From Myxococcales bacterium (GTDB lineage: Bacteria; Myxococcota_A; Polyangia; Polyangiales; Ga0077539): a stretch of 64,000 bases of DNA. The translations under genes were made by a program, and so were the position numbers. Positions 1 to 8,435 of the stretch are shown here, piece after piece. Under the pieces are notes generated by a model. That model ran no database searches, was not told the origin of the DNA, and saw nothing but the letters and a program-made list of their open reading frames with translations. The stretch covers positions 80,069 to 144,068 of the forward strand of contig JAEUKH010000038.1 of the NCBI GenBank assembly GCA_016792845.1, in the 5' to 3' direction. The first letter of the stretch is position 1. Every line of letters starts with the position of its first letter.

Positions 1-2519
1 CCGAGGCCCACCGCGGTGTCGGTCACCCGATCGACGATGAGCTCGACCGTGAAGGGCCCCGCCGAGGCGATCGCCGCGCTCGGGTTGCCCGCCGCGTCGA
101 AGGCCCGAATGCCGATGTAGTTCGGGTCGTTGACGGCGATGCCCGAAACATCAAACGTGTTGTTCGCCCCAGGGTTGCCCGGCACGATGGTGTTCGGCAC
201 CAAGAGCCCCGCGGCGAACGACTGCGCCGTCGGCGGCACGTTGAAGCGACGGATCTCGTAACGCGCCACGGCGCGCGGTGAGCCGCCACCGGCCGCCGGG
301 TCTGAGCCCTCTTGCCAGGTCAGACGCACCGTGCCCGCACGACGCGCCGAGGCCGGTGAGGTCGGCACCGCGCCCGCCAACATCGTCGGCGCCGTCGGAG
401 CCTGGGTGTCAACGCGCACCGAAATGGTGGTCTCGGCCACGCCGCGGCTCGGCACCTCGGCGGTGCGCGCGAGCAAGGTCACGACGTCGGTCTCGGGGAG
501 CGTCACGTTGGCGAAGGTCACCGTGCCGCCCGTCGCCACCGTCGCGGTCACGGGCGCGCCGCCGTTGACGATGAGGCTCACCGTGGTGCCCACCGGCGCG
601 TCGGTGCTCAACACGACGTTGGTGGTGCGGCTGCCCGTAAACGAAGCGCCGCTCATGGGCGAGGTGAAGGTCAGAGTCGGGGGGTTGGCCACCGTGAAGG
701 TGCACATCCCGTTGGTGGCCGCCGCGTTGCCGGCCGGGTCGGTCGCCCGGAGCGTCGCCGTGGTCACGCCAGGGCGCAGACGCACCGCGGTGAAGCGACC
801 GCCGCCGCCCGGCGAGGTCTGGTCGTTGAGCGTGAGCGTGGTGGGCATCTCGCCCGCACGGTCGAGGGTCAACGTGATGGGGTAGGTGTCGCTCTGAACG
901 GTGATGTCTGCGGTGGCCGACCCGTCCATCTGGTTGGGGCGCACCACGGCGTTGCAGCCGAAGAGGGCGAGGGTCGGCGCGGCGCTGTCGACGTAGAGCG
1001 ACACCGGCGCCGAGCGACCCACGTCGTTCGCGCTGTCGGTCACCGCCACGCGCAACGTCGGCGACGTCGGCTCAGGCGCCCCGGGGCGGCTCCGCTCGGG
1101 GAACGACTGCGGCACCGTCACGCCCGCGAAGCGCGCGATGCCCACGAAGCCCATGCCCAGCGTCGCGCAGGGGTCGCCCATGGTCGTCGGCGCCACCGCC
1201 ACCGCCATGCCCGTGGGGTTGGTGTCGTCATTCAAGAACAGCCGCGCCTGGCCCGCCGTACGGTCGGTGCAGGCCACCACGTCGGTCTGGAGCCCCGGCA
1301 CCGCGGGGTTTGAGTCGCGCGCGACGTTGAGCACCGTCATCGCGTTCATGCTGTCGTAGGCCACCGGCGCCACCACCCGAACGCTCGGGAGCGTCGACTG
1401 GCAGCGCAGCCCCGCGATGGTCTGCCGGCGCACATTGCCCGCCGCGTCTTGGGTGCGCACTTCGACATCAAAGGGCGTGCTGCCGTCGGGGCAGGTCACC
1501 TCAACGCACGCGTCGGCGCTGGCCATCGCGGGCACCGCGGTGCACCCCGCCGTGTCGGGCATCGAGCCCGAGATCGCCGCGCAGAGCTGCTGCCCGGCCG
1601 CGTCGCTGCGCGCGCACACCTGAAACTGGGTGCCCATGCGCATGGTGTTGGTGTCGCCCGAGAGGCCGATGGTGGTGTTCATCATCGGGCGCTGGATCTC
1701 AAGCGTCGGCAGGGTCGCGTCGACGACGAAGCTGCTCTCGGCCGAGGTGCCCACGTTGTTCGCCCGGTTGGTGCAGGTCGCGCGCACCCGGAAGGTGCCG
1801 TCGGGCGCGAGCTCGACGTTGTTGAACGTGGCCATGCCGCCCATCACCGTCGCGCGGAGCGGCTCGGTGCGCCCCGACACCGCGAGGGCCACCATCTGAC
1901 CGTCTTCGATGTCAGTGCTGACCGTAAAGCCCGTGGCGAAGGGCTGACCCATCGCCGCGGTGCTGTCGCTCGCGAGCAAGGTCGAGCGCATCGGCGCCGT
2001 GATCTGACAGCGCGGCGTCGCACAGGTGACGGTCACCGTCGAGGTCGCACACGCCGTGGTGCTGCCCGACACGCGGACCTCAAGGTTCGACTGGCCCGCG
2101 GTGTCGAGCGACACGTTCGTGAAGGTCACCGTCGGGCCGCTGACACGCTGCGTGCCCGCCGTGCGACCGTTGACGCGAAGCTCAAGCATCGTGCCCGTCG
2201 GAGCGTTGGTCGCAATCTGGACGTTGTACGAGAAGCCATCTTCGCACGAACGGTTGGTGTCATCGTTGACGCCCAACACCGCCATCGCGGCCGGGCGCAC
2301 GAAATCAACGCTCGGGCACATCGCGCCGCCGTCGGTGACGTCAGCCGCGTCGCGCACATCGACGGGCGTGCCGCCATCGCCCGCGTCGCCGCCATCAACG
2401 CCGCCATCAACGCCGCCGTCGACGCCGCTGTCGTTCACCGTCGGCGGGTCATCACTGCACCCGACGGCCAAGGCCCCGAGGGCCGCAAGGAAGACTCCAA
2501 CATTGCTCCAGCGTGTCAT
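1..2519 (-). CDS. Large lipoprotein with tandem Ig-like and FnIII-like domains (3' end outside window)
   Basis: The frame is open from an ATG at 2519 to the left edge, giving at least 839 residues, so the C-terminus is missing. The N-terminus is a lipoprotein signal peptide with lipobox AVGC near residue 20, followed by an Asp/Gly/Val-rich linker (repeats of VDGG). The rest is a string of roughly 90-100-residue beta-rich modules typical of bacterial Ig-like domains, with motifs such as AVTDSANDVGRSAPVSL and DPAGNAAAT. The last visible part resembles a fibronectin type III module (RLTWQEGSDPAAGG, then YIGIRAFDAAGNPS). It is probably an outer-membrane-anchored surface or adhesion protein; the ligand is unknown. 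It lies 46 bases downstream of the radical SAM gene on the same strand, so it may be co-transcribed, but no functional link is visible. Confidence 0.8.
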   Translation of the reverse strand, partial: MTRWSNVGVFLAALGALAVGCSDDPPTVNDSGVDGGVDGGVDGGDAGDGGTPVDVRDAADVTDGGAMCPSVDFVRPAAMAVLGVNDDTNRSCEDGFSYNVQIATNAPTGTMLELRVNGRTAGTQRVSGPTVTFTNVSLDTAGQSNLEVRVSGSTTACATSTVTVTCATPRCQITAPMRSTLLASDSTAAMGQPFATGFTVSTDIEDGQMVALAVSGRTEPLRATVMGGMATFNNVELAPDGTFRVRATCTNRANNVGTSAESSFVVDATLPTLEIQRPMMNTTIGLSGDTNTMRMGTQFQVCARSDAAGQQLCAAISGSMPDTAGCTAVPAMASADACVEVTCPDGSTPFDVEVRTQDAAGNVRRQTIAGLRCQSTLPSVRVVAPVAYDSMNAMTVLNVARDSNPAVPGLQTDVVACTDRTAGQARLFLNDDTNPTGMAVAVAPTTMGDPCATLGMGFVGIARFAGVTVPQSFPERSRPGAPEPTSPTLRVAVTDSANDVGRSAPVSLYVDSAAPTLALFGCNAVVRPNQMDGSATADITVQSDTYPITLTLDRAGEMPTTLTLNDQTSPGGGGRFTAVRLRPGVTTATLRATDPAGNAAATNGMCTFTVANPPTLTFTSPMSGASFTGSRTTNVVLSTDAPVGTTVSLIVNGGAPVTATVATGGTVTFANVTLPETDVVTLLARTAEVPSRGVAETTISVRVDTQAPTAPTMLAGAVPTSPASARRAGTVRLTWQEGSDPAAGGGSPRAVARYEIRRFNVPPTAQSFAAGLLVPNTIVPGNPGANNTFDVSGIAVNDPNYIGIRAFDAAGNPSAAIASAGPFTVELIVDRVTDTAVGL

Positions 2520-2565
2520 GCAGTACCCACTCCGTGTTCTGAGCCAACAAAGGCCAAAGAGCGTA

Positions 2566-3918
2566 TCACACATTCTTGCCCGGCGTCGCCCCAGCGCCCG
2601 CGGCGTTGTTCATCTCACTCCGCAGGGGGGCGCCATCTTTGCGACGTAGCGTCACAATTTGCCCCGACATGTCGGGCGATTTTTTGCGAACCCACCGAAA
2701 CGCATCTGCCCGCTGCTGGTCTTCTTCGGTGATTCGATCGACCACCGGCAGCACCACCCCTGGCGAAAGAATCTCGAAGGGCCCGACCCTGCGATCACGC
2801 GTCGCGTCGCAGCCCTCGGCGGGATCGAGCACCGTGACCGCGTGCCCGAGCCCCAGGGCGTACCGCGCCAGGGTGCGATCACAGGCCGAGAGGTATGGGC
2901 CGAGATAGTCACCGCCCTCGTGCAGCGCCGTGGCGTGGCAGCGCTTGCACCCCACCAAGAGGGCGCAGTCGCGGCACCCGTGCACGTCGCCGAGGGTGAG
3001 CCCGCGGAAGAGCGCCGCGTCGGGGGTCTCGTTCAGCACGGTGTTGAGCTTCGCGGTCGTGAGGTTGCCGAGCACCACCGGCGTGTCGGTGCAGGGCAAC
3101 ACGTCGCCATTGGGCAAGACCACAACGCCCGACGCACCCACCCCGCACGCCGCTTGACCGAGACGCTCTTCGTGCAGCCGCGCTTGCTCGGGCCCCGGCA
3201 CCCACCCCTTGAGGAGCCCGGCCTGGGCCAGCTGCTCGTTGCCGGCCCGCACCGCGAGGGGGTCGAGCGAGCCGTCTTCCATCGCGGTGAGGTCGGTGCC
3301 TGCGCTGAAGCCGCATCCCATCGAGGCCGCGAGGGCCTTGACCCCGGCGGCGCCCTGACACGCGAGGGCCACCATCGGGGTCTTCAAGATCACCCTGAGC
3401 CCGGCCTCGCGCATGCGGCGCACCCCGCTGAGCGTCTTCTGGAGCGACCCCGGCACCCGGGTCACCGCGTCGTGCTCTTCTGCGAGGGTCGAGTACACGC
3501 TCACATGCACTTCGAGGAGCCCGATCTCGGCCAGGGCCCCGGCGAGCTTTGCGTCGACGGTGAAGCCGTTGGTGTACAACCTGATCGCGAACCCGCGACC
3601 CCGCGCGTGGCGAAGAATGTCGAGCAGATCGGGCCGCAGCGTGGCCTCGCCGCCCGACACGCTCAGCGCGAGCACCCCGGCCTCGGCGAGGTCGTCGATC
3701 ACCCGGCACACCCCCGCCAGGTCGAGCTCGCCCTTCAGCCCTTGGATCTGGTAGCAGTGAACGCACGCGTGGTTGCACCGGTCGGCGATCTGAAGGTGGA
3801 CCCCCATGGGCAAGCCCCGCTTCGCCGCGAGGGCCCCGAGCAGGTGGGCCCCGTGGCTGAACCGAGGCCGCTCACCCTCGACCGCCGCGTTCTGATGAAC
3901 GCTGCACTCTTCGCTCAC
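2566..3918 (-). CDS. Radical SAM/SPASM domain peptide-modifying enzyme
   Basis: This 450-residue protein carries the radical SAM cluster motif CNHACVHC (Cys48, Cys52, Cys55; C-x3-C-x2-C), followed by a GGE-type SAM-binding motif (SVSGGEATLRPD). The C-terminal half has a SPASM-type set of cysteines (CGVGASG, VLPCTD, then CRDCALLVGCKRC), which normally bind auxiliary [4Fe-4S] clusters. Enzymes of this class install crosslinks or other changes in ribosomal peptides. The start ATG overlaps the stop of the upstream PqqD-like gene by ATGA. PqqD-like proteins usually present a leader peptide to such enzymes, which supports a peptide substrate. A residual tail after the last cysteines (about 110 residues) has no recognised domain. 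The substrate peptide is not visible here. Confidence 0.85.
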   Translation of the reverse strand: MSEECSVHQNAAVEGERPRFSHGAHLLGALAAKRGLPMGVHLQIADRCNHACVHCYQIQGLKGELDLAGVCRVIDDLAEAGVLALSVSGGEATLRPDLLDILRHARGRGFAIRLYTNGFTVDAKLAGALAEIGLLEVHVSVYSTLAEEHDAVTRVPGSLQKTLSGVRRMREAGLRVILKTPMVALACQGAAGVKALAASMGCGFSAGTDLTAMEDGSLDPLAVRAGNEQLAQAGLLKGWVPGPEQARLHEERLGQAACGVGASGVVVLPNGDVLPCTDTPVVLGNLTTAKLNTVLNETPDAALFRGLTLGDVHGCRDCALLVGCKRCHATALHEGGDYLGPYLSACDRTLARYALGLGHAVTVLDPAEGCDATRDRRVGPFEILSPGVVLPVVDRITEEDQQRADAFRWVRKKSPDMSGQIVTLRRKDGAPLRSEMNNAAGAGATPGKNV

Positions 3919-4199
3919 GGCGCCACCTCGCGGCGTACGAGCAAGCCGCGCTGCACGAGGTCGTCGACGAAGTGCGCGACGTCGCGCTCGGCCACCTCGC
4001 GGCTCACGGCGTAACGGGCGCAGAGCGCGTCGACCAGCGACTCGCGGGTGCTGCCGTCACAGCGCTCCCAAAGGTAACCGCCCACGCCGTTGAGCAGCCT
4101 CACGCGGTTGACCTCCATCGAGATGATCGTGACCTGATCTTCGACCCGACGCCACACCGCATCGGGCGCACGGTGGAGGGTCATACCCATGGTGGTCAT
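3915..4199 (-). CDS. PqqD-like peptide chaperone (RiPP recognition element)
   Basis: At 94 residues this matches the size and pattern of the PqqD family: an N-terminal beta region (TIISMEVNRVRLLNGVGGY), the conserved hydrophobic turn around LNGVGGYLWE, and a C-terminal helical part with a DVAHFVDDLVQRGLL motif. PqqD proteins bind the leader of a precursor peptide and deliver it to a radical SAM partner. The gene sits directly upstream of the SPASM enzyme and downstream of an HprK-like kinase, with ATGA overlaps on both sides, so translation is probably coupled. Gene sets pairing PqqD-like and HPr-kinase-related proteins are known in bacteria but are poorly characterised. The family assignment rests on pattern, length and context. 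Confidence 0.8.
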   Translation of the reverse strand: MTTMGMTLHRAPDAVWRRVEDQVTIISMEVNRVRLLNGVGGYLWERCDGSTRESLVDALCARYAVSREVAERDVAHFVDDLVQRGLLVRREVAP

Positions 4200-4966
4200 G
4201 GCCTCGTCTCCGCCGTTTCGCAGGCCGCGTCAAGGCATCGCAGCGCATCATCGCAAGCCCCGATGACGAGACGCCCGACGGGCCTCGCGGTGAGACACCG
4301 AAGCCCCAACTGCCATGCATCCTTTGACCAGAAGGCCCCCCGCCGCGGGCGAATCAACGAGCGCATCATGGCCGGTGTTGCGCGCCCCGGGTGCTGCCAT
4401 TCAAAGCGCGATGACCGCTGCGGGGTCTCTGCCCACCCCGCCTCGACCCGCACCCACGCAGAAATCTCGAACGCCGCCGGCGCGTCGAGGCTCGCGTCGG
4501 GGTCTCCAGCGAAGGGCAAGGCCCAAGCGCGGAGCCCCTCACCCGCGACCTCGACCCACAGCGCGTTGTTGGCGCGGGCGCGGGCGCGACGGGCCCGCAC
4601 GAGGGTGGTCTTGCCGACCCCCGGCGCGCCGACGAGCCCCACCACCCCGCGCGGGGTGTCGAGCGCCGCGGCGTGCAGCACCGACGCGCCCCGGGCGGGC
4701 GCCGCGCTCGCCACCACTTCGGTGAGCCACGCGAGGAGCCCCCGCCCCGGCCACCGCGCGTCGTAAGGCATCACCGCCGCCGCCAAGGGGTCGTCGGCGC
4801 GCGACTCGAACCCGTTGCCGTCGGGCGCGTCGAGCGCCCCCTGCTCGTGCACCGTGACCGTGAAATCAGCCGCGGCCTCGACGCGAAGGGCATCGAGGGT
4901 GGGGCCAAGCTGCGAGGCGCCCTCGATGGCGACGCAGAGCGGCCCCAAGCGAACGCGCGCGCTCAC
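4196..4966 (-). CDS. HPr kinase-like P-loop protein 1
   Basis: The protein contains a Walker A motif (GLVGAPGVGKTT) preceded by SVLHAAALDTPRG, the arrangement seen in HprK-related serine kinases where a strand-loop and the P-loop follow an Ala/His-rich stretch. The preferred start is the GTG at 4966, giving 256 residues, because it overlaps the stop of the upstream paralogue as GTGA; an in-frame extension to 5044 would intrude into that gene and looks unlike a protein N-terminus. HprK-like proteins in peptide clusters can phosphorylate a precursor peptide, as in some lasso-peptide loci; here that is only an inference. The second half (about residues 140-256) is divergent and lacks an obvious HprK catalytic signature, so activity is uncertain. 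Confidence 0.7.
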   Translation of the reverse strand: MSARVRLGPLCVAIEGASQLGPTLDALRVEAAADFTVTVHEQGALDAPDGNGFESRADDPLAAAVMPYDARWPGRGLLAWLTEVVASAAPARGASVLHAAALDTPRGVVGLVGAPGVGKTTLVRARRARARANNALWVEVAGEGLRAWALPFAGDPDASLDAPAAFEISAWVRVEAGWAETPQRSSRFEWQHPGRATPAMMRSLIRPRRGAFWSKDAWQLGLRCLTARPVGRLVIGACDDALRCLDAACETAETRP

Positions 4967-5805
4967 CCAAGCACCGCGTCGACCCAAGGCGCGACGTCGA
5001 AGTCGCGGGGCATCGACCAGCGCTCGACGGGCACCTGCTCGCACACGTCGAGCACGGTGTTGAACATCTGCCCCACCGCCGCGTCGCCGCGGGCGAAATA
5101 CACGGCGCAGCGCGCGAGCTGCGTCGCGGCCTCGCGGGGTCGAACCGGGCTCCGCGCGGGCGCCTCGGCCTTGCCGAGAAGCACCACCCGCTTGAGCGGA
5201 GACGCGCCCGGCGCGGTGGCGCGGCGGTACTCGCCCACGAAGGGCAGCGCGTGCGCCTCGAAGCCGCCCGCCGCCCGCACGATGGCCACCTGGTCGTCGC
5301 TGAGAACGCCCGCGTGGGGGAGCTTCCGCGCAGTGGTAGTCTTGCCTCCGCCCGACACCGCGGCGAAGACCAGGGCGCCCCCGCGAGCGGCGTCTCGGTA
5401 GCCCGCCGCGTGGAGCAAAAACCCTTGTCTTCTCACAATGCTATAGGCCACAAGGAGCCTGAGCGGGGTGTCGAGCGGGGTCGGGTCTTCGACCGGCGCG
5501 AGGTCGTGCCCCGAGGCCCGCGCTTGCACCGTCACACGCCGTGTCTCAGGGTCGAGGGTGGTCACGTCGGTGCTGCGCACAAACACCCAACGCGCCCCCT
5601 CACGGCGCACCCCCACCCCGGGGAAGATGCCCGCCCCCTCGGGCACGCGCCACCGCGGGAGCACCTCGACCGAGACCTCCCACGCGGCCGCCCCTTCACC
5701 CGTGTAGAAGGCCCCAAAGCGCGCATCGACGTGCGCCTCTCGGCACGCCGGGTCGAGCGAGACCTTCACCGTCTCGCCTGCCAGGTTCAGCATCCGCTCG
5801 ATCAT
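4963..5805 (-). CDS. HPr kinase-like P-loop protein 2
   Basis: This 280-residue paralogue has a clear P-loop, AVSGGGKTTTARKL, preceded by GFLLHAAGYRD and followed by LSDDQVAIV, which corresponds to the conserved Asp-rich strand after the P-loop in HprK-related kinases. That makes it a better candidate for an active kinase than its downstream neighbour. The N-terminal 130 residues are beta-rich and unassigned. The start at 5805 is chosen because ATG overlaps the upstream peptidase stop as ATGA; upstream in-frame sequence would overlap the peptidase almost entirely. Two HprK-like genes side by side may form a heterodimer or act in sequence on the same peptide; nothing in the sequence decides between these. 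Confidence 0.75.
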   Translation of the reverse strand: MIERMLNLAGETVKVSLDPACREAHVDARFGAFYTGEGAAAWEVSVEVLPRWRVPEGAGIFPGVGVRREGARWVFVRSTDVTTLDPETRRVTVQARASGHDLAPVEDPTPLDTPLRLLVAYSIVRRQGFLLHAAGYRDAARGGALVFAAVSGGGKTTTARKLPHAGVLSDDQVAIVRAAGGFEAHALPFVGEYRRATAPGASPLKRVVLLGKAEAPARSPVRPREAATQLARCAVYFARGDAAVGQMFNTVLDVCEQVPVERWSMPRDFDVAPWVDAVLG

Positions 5806-6239
5806 CGTGTCTGCCTCTCGACCCGCGCGCGCCCCGCCGCGACGCCGCGGCGCAGGGTGCCGAGCGCCGCGCGGAGGTACAAGCGAATCACCGCCACGCT
5901 CGGGCGCGCGACGCGCAACCTGGGGTTCGCGAGCACCCGCACGCGACCGATCAGCTGCCCGCGCGAGGCCCAACCGTCTGGGCGCCAGCGGGCGTCACCC
6001 GCGGCGTAGAAGTGTGTCGCGTTGAGCCCGAGCACGCGGTGCATCACCAAGGCGCCTCGGCGCTCGAAGGCCACCACCATGCCCACCGCGAGGGCCTCGT
6101 CGGCGAGGGGCTCGACGCGCACCGTCGCGCCGTCGCGCACCGCAGGCCACATCGACGAGCCGCGCGCCACCAGGGTCAGGTGCCCGCGGGTCGCGACCGC
6201 CTCGCGGAGGAGTGTCAGGTCAAAGAGCGTCGGTGTCAT
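5802..6239 (-). CDS. S24/S26-family signal-peptidase-like serine protease
   Basis: The 145-residue protein shows the catalytic Ser box GSSMWP (about residues 27-32) and downstream GMVVAFERRG, LVMHRVLGL and YAAGDA motifs in the order seen in signal peptidases. At the usual general-base position there is His (VMHRVL) and not Lys, as in the eukaryotic ER/SipW-type enzymes. No convincing N-terminal membrane anchor is present, so it may act in the cytoplasm or at the membrane face. The start at 6239 makes an ATGA overlap with the upstream gene; a longer reading to 6281 is possible but less likely. Within an rSAM/PqqD/HprK operon such a protease would be the natural candidate for leader removal, which is an inference from context. 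Confidence 0.7.
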   Translation of the reverse strand: MTPTLFDLTLLREAVATRGHLTLVARGSSMWPAVRDGATVRVEPLADEALAVGMVVAFERRGALVMHRVLGLNATHFYAAGDARWRPDGWASRGQLIGRVRVLANPRLRVARPSVAVIRLYLRAALGTLRRGVAAGRARVERQTR

Positions 6240-7108
6240 TGCCAGTGGATGCAGACGCTTTGAAGCGCGCAGCCCCCGCAACGTTCATCGTCGCGGCGCG
6301 AAGGGCAGCGGCCCGAAATGCCGAGGTGACAGAGCGAGAGGTCGAGGGCCACGGGGTCGTCTTCGTTGACGCTCCGAAGGGCGTCGGTGATCTCGACCGC
6401 GGTCTGCCATGATGCGTCGTTTCGCCGGGTCAACCCGAGGTTTTTGGCGATCCGATGGATGTGCACATCGACGGGGAAGAGCAGCGCCCTCGGGGGCAGC
6501 ACCGAGAGCCCGAGGTCGACCCCGTCGTCGGGTCGGCTCACCCAACGCATGAGCAAGAGGAGTCGCTTCGCGGCGCTCCCCGCGGCAGGATCGGGCAAGA
6601 GATGGCGCCGCGCGCGGGTCAGTCCCTCGGGCCACGCCTCGCGCTGAAGCGCTTGCACCCAGACCGACAGCGCGGTCTGTGTCGAAGACGACGCCGCGAA
6701 GGCCGCCCGCAGCGACGCGAACACCGACCCGTCGCGGCGCTGCAAGGTGCCGAGCGCGGTGAGGAGCCCCGCGAGGTCTTCACCCGCGAAGGTGCGATGC
6801 CGAAAGCCTCGCAGGTGGGCCTGCAAGGCCTCGCGCGAGCGCTGCGCCACGGTCTCGCTCGGTCGCGGCCCGAGGAGCCCCAAGAGCGCCTCGATCTTGG
6901 CCCGGATGATCGCCACGCGGCCGAAGGCCAAGAGCGCCGAAAGCACCGCCACCACCTCGCGGTCGAGGCCCTCATAACGGCGCGGAAAGGCCAGCGGGTC
7001 ACGCGCCATCGCAGCCCGCGCGTCGAAGCCGCGATGCCACGCCGCCACTGCGGCGAGCGCACGAGACCGCTGGGTGGCCTTGTGACTGCGTGATGACCGT
7101 GGCTTCAC
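6236..7108 (-). CDS. DUF2400/TIGR02757-family protein with C-terminal Fe-S-type cysteine cluster
   Basis: The protein fits the DUF2400 family: a helical core beginning DPLAFPRRYEG and EVVAVLSALLAFGRV, a central LPDPAAGSAAKRLLLLMRW stretch, PVDVHIHRIAKNLGL, and a terminal cysteine array (GRC-x8-C-x2-C-x5-C). The array resembles the [4Fe-4S] loop of endonuclease III/MutY-type HhH-GPD enzymes, and the whole family is thought to be related to them, but its reaction is unknown. The GTG at 7108 is favoured (290 residues) because the alternative at 7171 overlaps the divergent phosphatase. It heads the run of ATGA-overlapping genes; whether it belongs functionally to the peptide-modifying set or only shares the transcript is open. 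Confidence 0.7.
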   Translation of the reverse strand: MKPRSSRSHKATQRSRALAAVAAWHRGFDARAAMARDPLAFPRRYEGLDREVVAVLSALLAFGRVAIIRAKIEALLGLLGPRPSETVAQRSREALQAHLRGFRHRTFAGEDLAGLLTALGTLQRRDGSVFASLRAAFAASSSTQTALSVWVQALQREAWPEGLTRARRHLLPDPAAGSAAKRLLLLMRWVSRPDDGVDLGLSVLPPRALLFPVDVHIHRIAKNLGLTRRNDASWQTAVEITDALRSVNEDDPVALDLSLCHLGISGRCPSRRDDERCGGCALQSVCIHWQ

Positions 7109-7131
7109 ACCTGCGATATAAACCGCGCGCC

Positions 7132-8421
7132 GTGCGTAGAACAACCCTCGCCCTCGCCGCCGCGCTGTCACTCCACGGCGGTCGCGCCCTCGCCGACGAG
7201 CGGCTCGCCAAAGGCCCTTGGCTGATGGATCTTCACGCCGACTCCGCCGTGGTGATGGCCGAGCGGGGGAGCCCCGGGCGACTGCACCTTCGCGCCCAGC
7301 CCGACGCCGCGCCGGGCGCCGACGCGGGGCCGCCCCTTGAGATCGACAGCCAAGGCCGCGACGGCATCTATGAGTTCGAGCTCCGCGCGCTGCGCCCCGG
7401 CACCCGGTATCGGTACACCGTCTCGGGGCCGGGCATCACCGCGGCCGAGGGTCAGTTCGCGACGCCGCCGACGACGCCCGCGCCCTTTCGCTTCGCCATC
7501 TACGGCGACACCCGCTCGCACGAGTCGGCGCACCGCGCGGTGGTCGAGGCCCTGGTGCGCGAGGGGCCCGAGTTCGTGATCCACACCGGCGACCTCATCG
7601 AAGATGGCCGTAACCCTTTGCTCTGGCAGCAATTTTTCGAGATCGAAGCGCCGCTCCTCGCGCGCACGGCCTTCGTGCCGGTGATCGGCAACCACGAGAT
7701 CGTGCACCCGCGCACGAGCGGCATCGACAACTACCGACGGTACGTCCATGTCTCGCCTGACGGCCCGTCGCCCGAGCTCGACGCGACCTTTCAGTATGGC
7801 AACGTGCGCTTCGTCCTCGCGAACAGCTACGACGATTGGAGCGGCCCCGCCCGCGACTGGCTGAGCACCCAGCTCGCCACGGCGCGCCGCGAAGATCCCA
7901 CCGGCTGGCTGATCGTGGTGATGCACTGGGGGCCTCGCTCGTCGGGGCCGCACGGCGACAACGAGCGCCTGCTCTCATCGGGCGTCGAGGCGATCATGCG
8001 GCGCCACCGGGTCGACCTCTGCATCTCGGGTCACGACCACCTCTACGAGCGCGGCGACGACGACGGGCTTCGGTACATCGTCTCGGGCGGCGGGGGCGCG
8101 CCGCTCTACGAACGCGACGCCCACCGCGCGATGACCCGCAGGTTTGTCTCAGAGCACCATTATCTCCGCGCCGAGGTCGACCCTGAGCGCATTCGATTCA
8201 CCGTACTTCGCCCGGATGGCAGCGAGATCGAGCGGGTCTCGCTCGGGCGCGACGGCTGGTCAGACCCGCGCCCCGGGGCGCCCGCTCCAGACGCCGGGGC
8301 GACGCCGCGGCCGGTGACGCCGCCCGAGGCCCCTTACGACCCGAAGCCGCTCGTGAAGGTGCTGCCCTTGCTCGCGGCGGTCGCGCTCGGCGCGTGGTGG
8401 CTGAAGCGCCAGCAACGGTAG
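7132..8421 (+). CDS. Secreted metallophosphoesterase (purple-acid-phosphatase-like) with C-terminal membrane tail
   Basis: The 429-residue protein starts at GTG 7132, where a basic VRRTT followed by a hydrophobic stretch ending ALA gives a signal peptide; longer starts would place the signal internally. Residues about 25-120 form an FnIII-like domain ending GTRYRYTVSG, as in purple acid phosphatases. The calcineurin-like core follows with metal-ligand motifs YGDTR, HTGDLIEDG, GNHEI, VMHWGP and SGHDHLYERG. A Pro/Ala-rich linker leads to a C-terminal hydrophobic helix (LPLLAAVALGAWWL) and the basic end KRQQR, like sorting tails used to keep surface proteins in the membrane. It probably hydrolyses phosphate esters outside the cytoplasm. 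It is divergently arranged from the DUF2400 gene with only 23 bases between starts. Confidence 0.85.
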   Translation: MRRTTLALAAALSLHGGRALADERLAKGPWLMDLHADSAVVMAERGSPGRLHLRAQPDAAPGADAGPPLEIDSQGRDGIYEFELRALRPGTRYRYTVSGPGITAAEGQFATPPTTPAPFRFAIYGDTRSHESAHRAVVEALVREGPEFVIHTGDLIEDGRNPLLWQQFFEIEAPLLARTAFVPVIGNHEIVHPRTSGIDNYRRYVHVSPDGPSPELDATFQYGNVRFVLANSYDDWSGPARDWLSTQLATARREDPTGWLIVVMHWGPRSSGPHGDNERLLSSGVEAIMRRHRVDLCISGHDHLYERGDDDGLRYIVSGGGGAPLYERDAHRAMTRRFVSEHHYLRAEVDPERIRFTVLRPDGSEIERVSLGRDGWSDPRPGAPAPDAGATPRPVTPPEAPYDPKPLVKVLPLLAAVALGAWWLKRQQR

Positions 8422-8435
8422 CGCGCTCGGTGCGC

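Noticed and set aside
1449..2732. Plus-strand 427-codon open frame opposite the Ig-like lipoprotein
   Set aside because: Composition is His/Arg/Gly-rich as expected of an antisense frame in GC-rich DNA; it has no domain, and the minus-strand frame has a lipobox and Ig-like modules.
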